Origin: UBA817 sp049889215
GTDB lineage: Bacteria > Margulisbacteria > Marinamargulisbacteria > UBA817
Direction: 5' to 3'
NCBI GenBank assembly: GCA_049889215.1
Contig: JBMHDV010000007.1
Location: forward strand, 1 to 64,000
DNA: 64,000 nt
Shown: positions 8,618 through 17,806 of the stretch, in pieces
Numbering within the stretch: the stretch's first letter is position 1
Layout: the number at the start of each line of letters is the position of its first letter
Program-made: the position numbers and the translations under genes
The notes under the pieces: generated by a model
Database searches by the model: none
What the model was told of the DNA's origin: nothing
What the model saw: the letters and a program-made list of their open reading frames with translations, nothing else

Positions 8618-9682
8618 ATGGGATTCGCAGCACTAACCATTGATTGCCAACAAATCAAACACAACATACGAACAATTAAAAAGACCGTACCCAACGCTCC
8701 AAACATTCTATTAATTGCAAAAGCCAACGCTTATGGCCTTGGCGCAACCAACATTTGTGACGCATTAATCAATGAGATCGACTACATTGGGGTCGCCACA
8801 TTGCAAGAAGCATCAGAATTGCGTTCCCATGGGATACCCACCCCCATCTTATTGCTGTCTGAGCCATTTGAATTTGAATTACCAACCGTTGCCGCGCTTG
8901 ATGTTGCGGTAACTGTTTACGATGAAACCACCATTAATCAAATCAGTGCATATGCAACTCAACACAACCAACCCATTAAAACCCACCTTAAAATTGACAC
9001 TGGCATGACCCGTTTAGGGGTGCCATGGGACAAAGCAAGGACCGCATTAAACCACTGGCACCAAACCCCGGACACGGTGGTAAAGGAAGGGGTTTATTCT
9101 CACTTTGCCAATAGTGACGATGCCAATCACCCGTTAAATCAATCACAAGTTGATCGATTTTTAAGTCACAAAGAAGGCTTTAATAGCCCAATGACACACT
9201 TTTCCAATTCGGATGCAATCACGAATATTCAAGCATCGCACATGGATACTATTCGCGTTGGATTGGCGGCATACAACAATAGTTTTACACTTAGCGCACC
9301 CATTCGGCACATCCAAACCATTCCTGCAAATACAAGTATTGGGTATGGCAGCACCTATATTACTCAAGAGCCAACCACAGTTGCCGTGATTGGCATGGGC
9401 TACGCAGATGGATTATCAACTCAACTATCCAATCAAGGGCATGTCGTCATCAATAACGCAGAATGCCCCATTATTGGGAAAATTTGCATGGACATGTTTA
9501 TGGTTAAGTTACCCACAGAACACATGGCGAATGTCGATGATATGGCCATTATTCTTTCGCCAGATCAAACACCAGGCATGACCTTATCTATGATGGCTGA
9601 CTTAACCAACCAAAACCCACGTGAGGTGATGACTCACCTGTCCGCAAGAGTAACTCGGCATCATATAACTCAAACAATCTAG
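8618..9682 (+). CDS. alr: Alanine racemase
   Basis: 354 residues. A PLP enzyme that makes D-alanine for peptidoglycan. The PLP-binding lysine lies in IAKANAYGLGA near residue 35. KTHLKIDTGMTRLGV carries the conserved phosphate/active-site region, and the C-terminal domain supplies GKICMDMFMV. The catalytic tyrosine of the second subunit is expected in the IGYGSTYIT segment. Its stop overlaps the rnc stop on the other strand through the shared palindrome CTAG (9679-9682). Confidence 0.96.
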   Translation: MGFAALTIDCQQIKHNIRTIKKTVPNAPNILLIAKANAYGLGATNICDALINEIDYIGVATLQEASELRSHGIPTPILLLSEPFEFELPTVAALDVAVTVYDETTINQISAYATQHNQPIKTHLKIDTGMTRLGVPWDKARTALNHWHQTPDTVVKEGVYSHFANSDDANHPLNQSQVDRFLSHKEGFNSPMTHFSNSDAITNIQASHMDTIRVGLAAYNNSFTLSAPIRHIQTIPANTSIGYGSTYITQEPTTVAVIGMGYADGLSTQLSNQGHVVINNAECPIIGKICMDMFMVKLPTEHMANVDDMAIILSPDQTPGMTLSMMADLTNQNPREVMTHLSARVTRHHITQTI

Positions 9683-10401
9683 GTAGATTGAATTAAGCCC
9701 TTGGCTCTAAGCTCATCCACACATGCTCTGGCAGCCACTTGTTGAGCTAACTTTTTATTATTCCCGTGGCCATGGGATGTTACTGAAATTCGATTAACAG
9801 TCACTGTTACAGAATAATGGAATTGCTTTCGGTGTTCTGGGCCTGAAGTTTTAACACAATCATATTTTGGCAACTGCTCCCCAAATTGCTGCACAACCTC
9901 TTGCAAATACGTCTTATAATCAACGATGTGATCAATATCTAAAAAGTCACTTAAATGGGTCTCAATAATATCATTCATCCATTCTTGTGCAACCTCAGCC
10001 CCTTTATCTAAATACAGCGCCCCTAAAATAGCCTCAAATGTATCGGACAGTAATGCTGGCCGCTTTTGCCCCTCCATTGCTTTTTCACTGTCTGAAATCA
10101 AAACAAAATGGTCCAACCCCATGGTCAATGCCAAATTTGCTAACGACCGATCAGATATTAAACGTGCACGAATTTTTGTTAACATCCCCTCTTCCATATT
10201 TGGAAACTTATGCATTAAATAATAGGACACTACAAACTTCAATACAGCATCACCAAAAAACTCCAAACGTTCTTGTTGATCTTCACGCTTATTTTTACGT
10301 CGTTGATGAATGTAGGATCGGTGAGTAAGCGCTCGTAGATACAACCGATCATCATTCGGTTCAATCTGAAAAGACTCAAAAAAAGCAGTTAAATCAGCCA
10401 T
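9679..10401 (-). CDS. rnc: Ribonuclease III
   Basis: 240 residues. Cleaves double-stranded RNA in rRNA and mRNA maturation. The RNase III signature QERLEFFGDAVLKF is present, followed by the second acidic cluster LLSDTFEAILGALYLDKG that completes the Mg site. A double-stranded RNA-binding domain occupies about residues 160-235 (DYKTYLQEVVQQFG to KLAQQVAARACVDEL). It starts immediately after the stop codon of the DUF5693 gene (TAGATG), so both are likely one transcript. Confidence 0.96.
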   Translation of the reverse strand: MADLTAFFESFQIEPNDDRLYLRALTHRSYIHQRRKNKREDQQERLEFFGDAVLKFVVSYYLMHKFPNMEEGMLTKIRARLISDRSLANLALTMGLDHFVLISDSEKAMEGQKRPALLSDTFEAILGALYLDKGAEVAQEWMNDIIETHLSDFLDIDHIVDYKTYLQEVVQQFGEQLPKYDCVKTSGPEHRKQFHYSVTVTVNRISVTSHGHGNNKKLAQQVAARACVDELRAKGLIQST

Positions 10402-12396
10402 CTAATCAGATATTAAACTTAAGGATTTTACAATACGTTGTAACATCCGCCAAAAATAAACCACCATAATTGCAACAAGCACCCCCAAAAACAACCCAAT
10501 CATGGACCGATAAAGCGAAATAAGCACTGGTGTATGAAAGTGACAAAATGAGTTAATAAATGATGATAATCCAATCACCCCTAACCCATTTAATAACCAC
10601 AAAAAATCTCGACCTTTATAAAACGCTAACCACGCGCCCAAAATTAATGCTGGGTAACCAATTAAAAACTCCTTAAATCGTGGCCGAACAATAAACGCTT
10701 CCTGCAACCCATCACGAATAAGTGCTTCAACTTGCCAAATCTGAAAATAATTCCCACTTCTAAACACATATAAAATCATTATAAAAAATACTGCAAAAAA
10801 GATAAGTAATCCATAAAACGTAATCGGAAATCGCATTAAACGTCGAATCACATAAAAAATTGAATTTACACGTAATGGACCACAAAAATAAAAGAACCCA
10901 ACCAAAACAACCGGTAGCAGCAAACTTAACTTCACACCCCAAAATGGAATAATATTATTAAGATATAGTGGGTCACTATACAATGCTATGCAAAAGATGA
11001 CAGCCACTAAACAAACTGCCAATGACTTAAAAATATATGCAAGCAAATAATAGCACCGGTTTAAGCGCGATAAACTAGCTCCAGAAGATGGTTCTGGAAA
11101 AAAGAAAACCATCGCAATCACAGGGCCAAGTATGGCTGCCATAGCACCCAATACCGCAGCACTAATTTGTCGCATTAAAACACAACTTAAACACACTACG
11201 GCCAAACCTATAACCAGAATTAAATGCTGCCGCCCATCCTTTAAGCGATGAACCTTTAAAATCAACATGTACAAAGCTGAAAATATACCAACGGCTATCG
11301 CCGCAATTTCAGCAATTCCAACATTTAATTTTGGCATGGCAGAAAACAGTGATTGTGATTCTCCTCCGGACTGTTCGTAAGACTCAATAATCTGCTTCAT
11401 GAATAAAATATTTTTATCGTACAAGTTTTCAACGTTTAGATCTGTCAATGGGTTGAAAATCAACAATTGTGGTGAGCGTTCGTTTATGGCTCTTAAATAC
11501 CGTTGTTTTAACGATTTAAATGATGAAATGGACTCGTCTGGATGAACACCATGAGAAACAACAACTTCTGAACGTAGTTGAGATGCAATATGATTTAAAC
11601 TAGCTGTATCTTCATAATACCGCTTTGGAAATTCTGGGTAGATAAGTTTATAATTTGCTCGCTGGATTTGATCAACAAGTGCATTTGCATAGTCACGATC
11701 ACTAAAATGAAACATATCGTCAAACATAACCGCTGACACCTGTGATATTTTTTGTAATTCAGCAAACATATAGGCTAATTTCTCTCGAGAAAATGTGTCA
11801 AACGACTGCAACTTTGGCACTAAATTAAAATCATATGAAATATAAGTATCCAACAACCGTTGGTCAAACCCTAACGGCATAGTCATCAATCGCTCTTTAT
11901 TAACATTGACTTGAATAATTCGACCAGAATGCTCTACCACACTATCTCGAGGCAAAAACAATTTCAAATGGCCAACTATCCGTTTATAGATAGCTGTTTC
12001 ATCACAAACAATGTAGGTTGCATTTGGGTCAATTCGAGTTTTTCGCCGCAATCGTGACAACACCGTTCGATACAACTGCCCTACCCTTAAAGTATTTATA
12101 ATTTGATACCCTTCCAAGACAGTGATTTTTGATAATCTTTCAAACGAACCAATAGTTGACTCTGGAATCATAATTGTAGAAACGCCAACCTGCTCCTTCA
12201 GTATTGCTAACGTGGTAGCTAAATCATGACCAGACAATTCTTGCAATTGATGTACATCATTTTGAGACAATGCAAAAGTCGCTGTCTTTCGCTGCCCATC
12301 ATAATCCAGTCGTTTTAAAAACAGATTAAAAGCAACAATAACAGCAACACCAATGAACAATAACGGAATGAGTACACGAAAATTTCTAAAATTCAC
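10402..12396 (-). CDS. DUF5693-family multi-pass membrane protein
   Basis: About 664 residues from GTG 12396. One N-terminal membrane helix (LIPLLFIGVAVIVAF) is followed by a soluble domain of about 330 residues containing YLRAINERSPQLLIF, close to the RAVKERN-type block I associate with DUF5693. Some ten C-terminal membrane helices follow. Function is unknown; in other bacteria the family often sits near cell-wall polymer genes. Longer readings start at ATG 12438 or further up, but those run into the divergent gene. TAAACT lies seven bases before GTG 12396, matching the leaderless pattern. Start is uncertain, family fairly sure. Confidence 0.7.
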   Translation of the reverse strand: MNFRNFRVLIPLLFIGVAVIVAFNLFLKRLDYDGQRKTATFALSQNDVHQLQELSGHDLATTLAILKEQVGVSTIMIPESTIGSFERLSKITVLEGYQIINTLRVGQLYRTVLSRLRRKTRIDPNATYIVCDETAIYKRIVGHLKLFLPRDSVVEHSGRIIQVNVNKERLMTMPLGFDQRLLDTYISYDFNLVPKLQSFDTFSREKLAYMFAELQKISQVSAVMFDDMFHFSDRDYANALVDQIQRANYKLIYPEFPKRYYEDTASLNHIASQLRSEVVVSHGVHPDESISSFKSLKQRYLRAINERSPQLLIFNPLTDLNVENLYDKNILFMKQIIESYEQSGGESQSLFSAMPKLNVGIAEIAAIAVGIFSALYMLILKVHRLKDGRQHLILVIGLAVVCLSCVLMRQISAAVLGAMAAILGPVIAMVFFFPEPSSGASLSRLNRCYYLLAYIFKSLAVCLVAVIFCIALYSDPLYLNNIIPFWGVKLSLLLPVVLVGFFYFCGPLRVNSIFYVIRRLMRFPITFYGLLIFFAVFFIMILYVFRSGNYFQIWQVEALIRDGLQEAFIVRPRFKEFLIGYPALILGAWLAFYKGRDFLWLLNGLGVIGLSSFINSFCHFHTPVLISLYRSMIGLFLGVLVAIMVVYFWRMLQRIVKSLSLISD

Positions 12397-12481
12397 AACA
12401 AATAGTTTAGCAATAGATGAACAAATTTGCATGTACATTTTTTTTGTACTAAACTTAATCGGTACAGTAAGGAGCTCGGCG

Positions 12482-13543
12482 TTGAACAATAAAACTAATG
12501 AAATCGATCAATTATCCATTCTTTTATCTGAAAAAGATCCGGATACCATCTCATATTCCAAGTCAATATTTTACTTATTAACGAAGAATCTACCATCAGA
12601 CTATGCGTCTAAAGCAGAAGTTAAAAACGACACTTTGATTGTTCCTTACACCATCATTAAAAAATCGAAAATTGCTAAAGATCATGATGTTAAAGAAGTT
12701 GTTTTACTAGCCAGCGAACGACCAGACAGAAACACATCCATTCGATCAACACTGGATCTGTGGGGGCTCTCTTCATATGTTGATTACTTATACACAACAG
12801 CTGAATTAAGTTTTTTGGAAGGGTTAACACCAATTTTTGAAGGTGGATTTTTAAGCCCAACAGAATTAAAAAAATTATCTGAAATACTTGCATTCCTAAA
12901 AATTCTTATCCCATCTTCAAGCCTCAAATATTACGAGCAAAAATACAATAAAGAATACGCCAAAAAGTTTTATGAAATACGCTTAAAAATGCTGGAATGG
13001 GCTGGAAAAATGAACATACCAGTAATCACTGGCATCGTTATAGGCTCTGAGGGATCCGATGACAACTTTAAACAAACCATCGATAAAGTATGTGCACTAC
13101 AAGAAAAACACAAAAATATTCATTCAATATCATTGCAATCTGAAGGTCTTTTAACCACTGGAAAAGTCACTAAAAAATCGGACACTCTGATGTTAAAAGC
13201 CATTGATTATATAAAAAATACAAATTTAGACGTTACAATATCAGCAGCACCAATCCATATGAATAATATTTCAGACTTTATTGATGCTGGGATTCGAGAC
13301 TTTGGATCAATTCCTATTAACCCTGAAGTATTATTTCCAAAAATGCAACCGATCAATTTTGAAGAAATTGAATCCATTGTGGCAAGTAAGGGGTTAAAGT
13401 TTAGTCAGCGCTTACCCATCAAATATGATTTTATCAAAAATGGGCAATACTCAAAAAAACTTGGTCAAGTATTTGATAGTTATAAATATAAAATCAAAAA
13501 GTATGAACAAGAAAAACTTAAAGATTTAAAAACAAATCCATGA
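12482..13543 (+). CDS. CofG-like protein lacking the radical-SAM cysteines; first gene of flagellar operon
   Basis: 353 residues from TTG 12482, which has AAGGAG eight bases upstream. The sequence follows 7,8-didemethyl-8-hydroxy-5-deazariboflavin synthase subunit CofG along its length: ISYSKSIFYLLTKNL where CofG has the cluster loop, VVLLASERPD for LFTLGERPE, then FLSPTELKKL, RLKMLEWAGKMNIPVITGIV, FIDAGIRDFGSIP and KGLKFSQRLPIKYDFI. The CxxxCxxC that binds the iron-sulfur cluster is missing, and the whole protein holds a single cysteine (in KVCALQEK). It therefore cannot be a normal radical-SAM enzyme. Its last four bases overlap the next gene (ATGA). Its role in the flagellar operon is unknown. 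Confidence 0.6.
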   Translation: MNNKTNEIDQLSILLSEKDPDTISYSKSIFYLLTKNLPSDYASKAEVKNDTLIVPYTIIKKSKIAKDHDVKEVVLLASERPDRNTSIRSTLDLWGLSSYVDYLYTTAELSFLEGLTPIFEGGFLSPTELKKLSEILAFLKILIPSSSLKYYEQKYNKEYAKKFYEIRLKMLEWAGKMNIPVITGIVIGSEGSDDNFKQTIDKVCALQEKHKNIHSISLQSEGLLTTGKVTKKSDTLMLKAIDYIKNTNLDVTISAAPIHMNNISDFIDAGIRDFGSIPINPEVLFPKMQPINFEEIESIVASKGLKFSQRLPIKYDFIKNGQYSKKLGQVFDSYKYKIKKYEQEKLKDLKTNP

Positions 13544-14109
13544 CTGAGTTAAATAAGACAGAACCAAACCAAAACCAAATACAACAAAAAAAAACACCGG
13601 CAGCTCCAGCCGCACAAAGCATTAAGCAATTTAATCACCTTTTCAATAAAGCCGCCAATACTGTTAGAAAAGCGGAAGAAAAACCAAATGATACACTGAA
13701 AAAAAATCCAATTCACACACAAGAACAATCAGCCATCACACAACAAACCCATCAAAAAGAATTCATTTTTGAAAATGAACAACAATTCAGCCACATTTTC
13801 AACGAAATGGGTATTCAAAACATTCAGCAAATTCAACAAATCATCTTAACTGTTAGTCAAAAAATCATTGAAACTACCCAAATTCCTCAAGGAACATTAT
13901 CAACAGCCATTAACGTGATCACCAAAGATCATCAACTAAAAATAAATATTGATCAACCCATTGATGGAGATTTTGAAGTTTCTATTGAATGTGATGAATC
14001 CTTAAAAAACCTATTAACCCAAGTCTTGCCGGAACTCAAAACTCACCTTAAAAAACAAGGATTTGATGTTACAAACATTAACCTTTCATTATTAACAAAC
14101 CCAGCGTGA
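13540..14109 (+). CDS. Putative flagellar hook-length control (FliK-like) protein
   Basis: 189 residues. The N-terminal half is Gln/Lys/Pro-rich and unstructured (QNQIQQKKTPAAPAAQ). The C-terminal half (residues about 100-187) has the alternating beta pattern of the FliK C-terminal domain: LKINIDQPIDGDFEVSIECD, then LLTQVLPELKTHLKKQGFDV. FliK measures hook length and switches export specificity through FlhB. The assignment rests on layout (disordered N-half, FliK-like C-half, flagellar operon) and not on a firm motif. It overlaps the preceding gene by four bases. Confidence 0.45.
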   Translation: MTELNKTEPNQNQIQQKKTPAAPAAQSIKQFNHLFNKAANTVRKAEEKPNDTLKKNPIHTQEQSAITQQTHQKEFIFENEQQFSHIFNEMGIQNIQQIQQIILTVSQKIIETTQIPQGTLSTAINVITKDHQLKINIDQPIDGDFEVSIECDESLKNLLTQVLPELKTHLKKQGFDVTNINLSLLTNPA

Positions 14110-14155
14110 TTAGAATAGAATTAAAAAATTATATTTAATTTTGTAAAGTTTGATC

Positions 14156-14161
14156 TATAAT
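14156..14161 (+). promoter_or_regulatory. -10 box upstream of fliM
   Basis: TATAAT in the 82-base gap after the FliK-like gene, 30 bases before GTG 14192. It lies downstream of an alternative ATG at 14150, supporting the GTG start. The -35 region is poor. It may give the export-gate genes their own promoter inside the operon. Confidence 0.5.
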
Positions 14162-14191
14162 AAAAGGAAGTACATTTTTCGAGGAATCATT

Positions 14192-15532
14192 GTGACAAAC
14201 AAACAAAACTCAATAAAGAAAGAAATTTTTTTACCATCCATTATTGGTGATTGGACAACCTACACAGCTGAAAAGAACAAAGCATCCATTTCCATAACAA
14301 AGTCCATTGGCACATCGAATAAAACAATTTCTGAATCCACAATTGAAGATTTATTATTTTTCCACCAAGAGTTTTTTGAACACTTTTTTAATCAGCTGGT
14401 TCAAAATATTGATTCGCACATTGAAGTAGATAGTGTTGCAATCAATGTCTTAAACCATACATTATTTAAAGAATCTTTAAAATCAGACATTTATATTAGT
14501 AAATATAGCAATAGCGAACTTGAGCAGGTTGATTTTATTTTATCAAAAAAAGCGGCTAAATTTATCGCACACCGCCTATGTGGAGGGACAACCTTACCTT
14601 CATCAAATGATCCAACAAGTATTGAAATATCTCTCCTGACTGTGATTACCGATCAGTTTTTTAATGGGCTCTCTAAACAGTGGAAGCAAATTTTCAACTA
14701 CAATAACATACATCAAGAATCATCCTTTGGGCATTACACCTACAGTCCACAACAATCTGAAACAGAAAGCATTATTGAACTAACGGCTAACTTCAAACTA
14801 TTTAACCATCATGATTTACAATGCAAACTACTTTACTCGCTTGATACTATAGAACGCTTATTATTTTACTTGGAACAACTTAACTCTAATATTACAGAAA
14901 CAACACAACTCACAAAGAACACACTTAAAAAAACACACGTCCCAGCCAAATGCACCATCGGATCCACTATGCTAACCATTAGCGAAATGGAAAATCTTGA
15001 AATTGGTGACATTGTCTTACTTGATAATAAAAAGATCAATGAACCATTTCAATTGAGCATCGATAATAACATCACATTTAACGCTCAACCAGTAACATTA
15101 GAAAACAATGAGCTTGGCGTACAAATCATCAATACGCCTTATTTTGACACCTATAAAAAAGAGCTTAAAAAACCCCATATGGGCCCATTCATTCATGAAA
15201 CAATTAGCGATGTAACAAATCCAACACCAACGGTTGATTCTTCAGACGATTTTGAAACAGAAACGAATGATCAGGCCTTTGGCGATGACATGGACAACTT
15301 AGATGGCCCCGACGAAGAGATGGCGATGACAACAATAGAGAGCGATTCTGATGAAAGCTCCGAAATGATGATGGCGGATGAATCAGAGGATACTTTAATG
15401 GACGACGAAGATGATTTTGGCATGGATGATGACAATATTGAAGCAGTGCAAGATGAACCAGAAGAAATCGTAGAAGTTGAAAATACTAGTGACAGCGATG
15501 ACTTTTCATGGGACGATTTAGATGATGAGTAA
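14192..15532 (+). CDS. fliM: Flagellar motor switch protein FliM with acidic C-terminal tail
   Basis: 446 residues from GTG 14192, which has GAGGA six bases upstream. The middle domain matches FliM (AAKFIAHRLCGGTTL, then TSIEISLLTVITDQFFNGLSKQW). The SpoA/FliN-like domain follows (VPAKCTIGSTMLTISEMENLEIGDIVLL). Beyond it is an extra tail of roughly 100 residues made almost only of Asp, Glu, Ser and Met, absent from textbook FliM. FliM forms the C-ring and binds phospho-CheY with its N-terminus. The 3' end overlaps the ParA gene by 11 bases. Confidence 0.8.
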   Translation: MTNKQNSIKKEIFLPSIIGDWTTYTAEKNKASISITKSIGTSNKTISESTIEDLLFFHQEFFEHFFNQLVQNIDSHIEVDSVAINVLNHTLFKESLKSDIYISKYSNSELEQVDFILSKKAAKFIAHRLCGGTTLPSSNDPTSIEISLLTVITDQFFNGLSKQWKQIFNYNNIHQESSFGHYTYSPQQSETESIIELTANFKLFNHHDLQCKLLYSLDTIERLLFYLEQLNSNITETTQLTKNTLKKTHVPAKCTIGSTMLTISEMENLEIGDIVLLDNKKINEPFQLSIDNNITFNAQPVTLENNELGVQIINTPYFDTYKKELKKPHMGPFIHETISDVTNPTPTVDSSDDFETETNDQAFGDDMDNLDGPDEEMAMTTIESDSDESSEMMMADESEDTLMDDEDDFGMDDDNIEAVQDEPEEIVEVENTSDSDDFSWDDLDDE

Positions 15533-16280
15533 TGGAAATGCATTCTGCGTCATAAACTATAAGGGTGGAACAGGAAAAACATGTACGTTGGTTAACATCG
15601 CTCATGGACTAAGCTTAAAAGGAAAAAAAGTTCTTGTAATTGATACTGATCCACAAGGGTCAGTAAGTTATCATTTTGGCGTCACTCCAAAAAAAACCTT
15701 ATATGATATAATCGTGAAGAATTCCCCTGTATCAGATTGCATTACTCTGGGACGAGACAACATTGATATTATTGCATCAAATGAGCACTTATTCCCGGCA
15801 GAAAACCATATGCACCAACAACCCAACCGTGAAACCATCCTTAAACAACGGGTAAGCCAATCGTTTGAAAACTACGACTATGTCTTAATTGATTGTGCCC
15901 CTTCAATTAATCTTATGAATCAGAATGCATTAATAGCAGCCCCAAATCTTCTAATTCCAGTATCAATGGATTATATGACATTATTGGGCGTAAAACAGCT
16001 GATTAATAATGCAAAACTATTAAATAAACATTTTAATGCTACAATTAAAGTATCAAAAATTATTCCAACGTTTTATAATAATCATAATAAAAAGACAAAA
16101 CACGTATATGAAAGTTTGGAAAGAGCTTTTTCAGATGAACTAGCTTCACCCATTCGAACAAACGTGTCAATTTCAGAAGCAGCAGGTCAAGGGAAAACGA
16201 TTTTCGAATATGTCCCATCTGGCCCAGCAGCTGATGATTTTAATAAATTAACAGAAGAGGTGTTAAATTATGAACGATGA
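15522..16280 (+). CDS. ParA/MinD-family ATPase within the flagellar operon
   Basis: 252 residues. The deviant Walker A is NYKGGTGKTCTLVNIA, switch I DTDPQGSVSYHFG, and Walker B YDYVLIDCAPS. Length and PQGS motif are those of Soj/ParA-type partition ATPases. FlhG, the usual flagellar relative, normally has an N-terminal DQA-type activating helix and sits next to flhF; neither is seen here. Placement between fliM and fliN suggests a role in positioning or assembling the C-ring. ATG 15525 is an equally possible start. Confidence 0.82.
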   Translation: MMSNGNAFCVINYKGGTGKTCTLVNIAHGLSLKGKKVLVIDTDPQGSVSYHFGVTPKKTLYDIIVKNSPVSDCITLGRDNIDIIASNEHLFPAENHMHQQPNRETILKQRVSQSFENYDYVLIDCAPSINLMNQNALIAAPNLLIPVSMDYMTLLGVKQLINNAKLLNKHFNATIKVSKIIPTFYNNHNKKTKHVYESLERAFSDELASPIRTNVSISEAAGQGKTIFEYVPSGPAADDFNKLTEEVLNYER

Positions 16281-16845
16281 AAAATTCAACGACCCATTAG
16301 CAGATTTTGATCCAGTAATGGAATCCGCATTTTCAAATAGTGAAGAAGCGCCAACGCCAATCGCTGAAGACGTGCCTGTTGAAGCAACTGAAACGAATCC
16401 AGTGGATGAAACCACCACAGATCACACACACGAAGTGGTTCAGACTCAACCAACTTCTGAAGAAAGCACATTCTTTGATGATGATGAGTCATTTGATATT
16501 GACGAAAGCTTATTTGAAGAGCCTGAAGAGAGTCAAGGTGTTGCAGTATCCAAAGTTAGTTTTGATGAGCCAAGACAGTCCGTTGGCGAATCTCAATCCT
16601 ATGACAAGAACCTCTTTAAAAATATTAAAGTTGGGGTTTCTGTCGAATTGGGTCGCACAAAAATAAGCCTAAAAAAATTATATGAACTTAAAAGTGGATC
16701 TATTGTAGAAATGTCTCGCTTGGTTGGTGAACCACTCGACCTTGTTATAAATGACCAGGTTATTGCCAGAGGTGAAGTAGTTGCTGTAAATAGCAATTAC
16801 GGTATTCGAATTACTCACGTTGAATCTCTAAGCAACATTGCATAA
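16270..16845 (+). CDS. fliN: Flagellar motor switch protein FliN with acidic N-terminal extension
   Basis: 191 residues. The first 115 are acidic and low complexity (DDDESFDIDESLFEEPEE). The last 75 are a standard SpoA domain: NIKVGVSVELGRTKISLKKL, GSIVEMSRLVGEPLDLVIND, ARGEVVAVNSNYGIRITH. FliN tetramers build the lower C-ring and bind FliH-cargo complexes. It overlaps the ParA gene by 11 bases and fliO by one (TAATG). GAGG nine bases upstream is the ribosome site. Confidence 0.88.
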   Translation: MNDEKFNDPLADFDPVMESAFSNSEEAPTPIAEDVPVEATETNPVDETTTDHTHEVVQTQPTSEESTFFDDDESFDIDESLFEEPEESQGVAVSKVSFDEPRQSVGESQSYDKNLFKNIKVGVSVELGRTKISLKKLYELKSGSIVEMSRLVGEPLDLVINDQVIARGEVVAVNSNYGIRITHVESLSNIA

Positions 16846-17081
16846 TGGATGCATCTTATTATATAAAGTTTATAATCTCATCGTTATGTGTGATTGGTGC
16901 CCTACTGATCATCTTAAAATATTCCAAACGAATACAATCAACACACATTAATAAACGAATTAAAATTAAGGATAGAATTGCGTTGGGTTCTCAATCAAAT
17001 TTGTTTATTATAGAAATTAAGGATACTGAGTATATCATTGGAGCAACTAATCAATCGATAGAACTCATCGACAAATTATGA
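16845..17081 (+). CDS. fliO: Flagellar export gate assembly protein FliO
   Basis: 78 residues with one N-terminal membrane helix (FIISSLCVIGALLIILKY) and the small cytoplasmic domain of FliO (IKDRIALGSQSNLFIIEI). FliO is a transient chaperone for FliP-ring assembly. Position directly before fliP with one- and four-base overlaps supports the call, since the family is poorly conserved. Confidence 0.75.
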   Translation: MDASYYIKFIISSLCVIGALLIILKYSKRIQSTHINKRIKIKDRIALGSQSNLFIIEIKDTEYIIGATNQSIELIDKL

Positions 17082-17806
17082 TAAAAACTATTTTTTCATT
17101 ACTCTCACTATTTTCTTTAGCAACATTTGCACAATCAGCAGCAATGAATATTGACTTAAGTTCTTTTACGGCACCACTCCAATTTAGTTCATCAATAAGT
17201 TTACTTTTGGCGATTTCGTCCATCAGTTTGGCTCCATTCTTTTTAATTTCAACAACATCATTCGTTCGATTTGCTATTGTTTTGGGGATGATACGAAACG
17301 CGATTGGGACCAACCAATCACCACCCAACCCGGTTATTATCTCAATTGCTCTATTTATGACGTTTTATGTTATGACCCCAACATGGGTCAATGTTTATGA
17401 AGACGCGATTATTCCTTACCAGAACAACAAAATCACACAAGCTGAAGCCTTTGATAACGGCATAAAACCCTTTCGTACATTTATGTTAAAATACACCCGC
17501 CAATCTGACCTCGCACTATTTATTGAGTTTTCTAAAATTCCAGAAGTTGGCGACATTCGTGAAGTACCCATTTATGTACTCATTCCAGCCTTTATGATTT
17601 CTGAACTCAAAACAGCCTTTCAGATTGGATTTATGTTGTTTATCCCATTCATTGTTATTGATTTGGTGGTATCCAACATTTTATTATCGCTTGGGATGTT
17701 CATGTTAAGCCCCGTCATGATTTCGTTGCCCTTTAAGATATTATTATTCGTCCTGGTTGATGGCTGGAACTTAATTACTCGAGGATTATTAAACGGGTTT
17801 CAATAA
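17078..17806 (+). CDS. fliP: Flagellar export gate protein FliP
   Basis: 242 residues with an N-terminal signal-like helix ending near AQSAA, then the conserved FliP core: STTSFVRFAIVLGMIRNAIG, PNPVIISIALFMTFYVM and the C-terminal LSLGMFMLSPVMISLPFKI. Five FliP subunits form the export pore with FliQ and FliR. It overlaps fliO by four bases and fliQ by one. Confidence 0.96.
   Translation: MIKTIFSLLSLFSLATFAQSAAMNIDLSSFTAPLQFSSSISLLLAISSISLAPFFLISTTSFVRFAIVLGMIRNAIGTNQSPPNPVIISIALFMTFYVMTPTWVNVYEDAIIPYQNNKITQAEAFDNGIKPFRTFMLKYTRQSDLALFIEFSKIPEVGDIREVPIYVLIPAFMISELKTAFQIGFMLFIPFIVIDLVVSNILLSLGMFMLSPVMISLPFKILLFVLVDGWNLITRGLLNGFQ

Noticed and set aside
16340..16666. Alternative 108-codon frame inside fliN
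   Set aside because: It covers the acidic low-complexity part of fliN only and ends within the SpoA domain.
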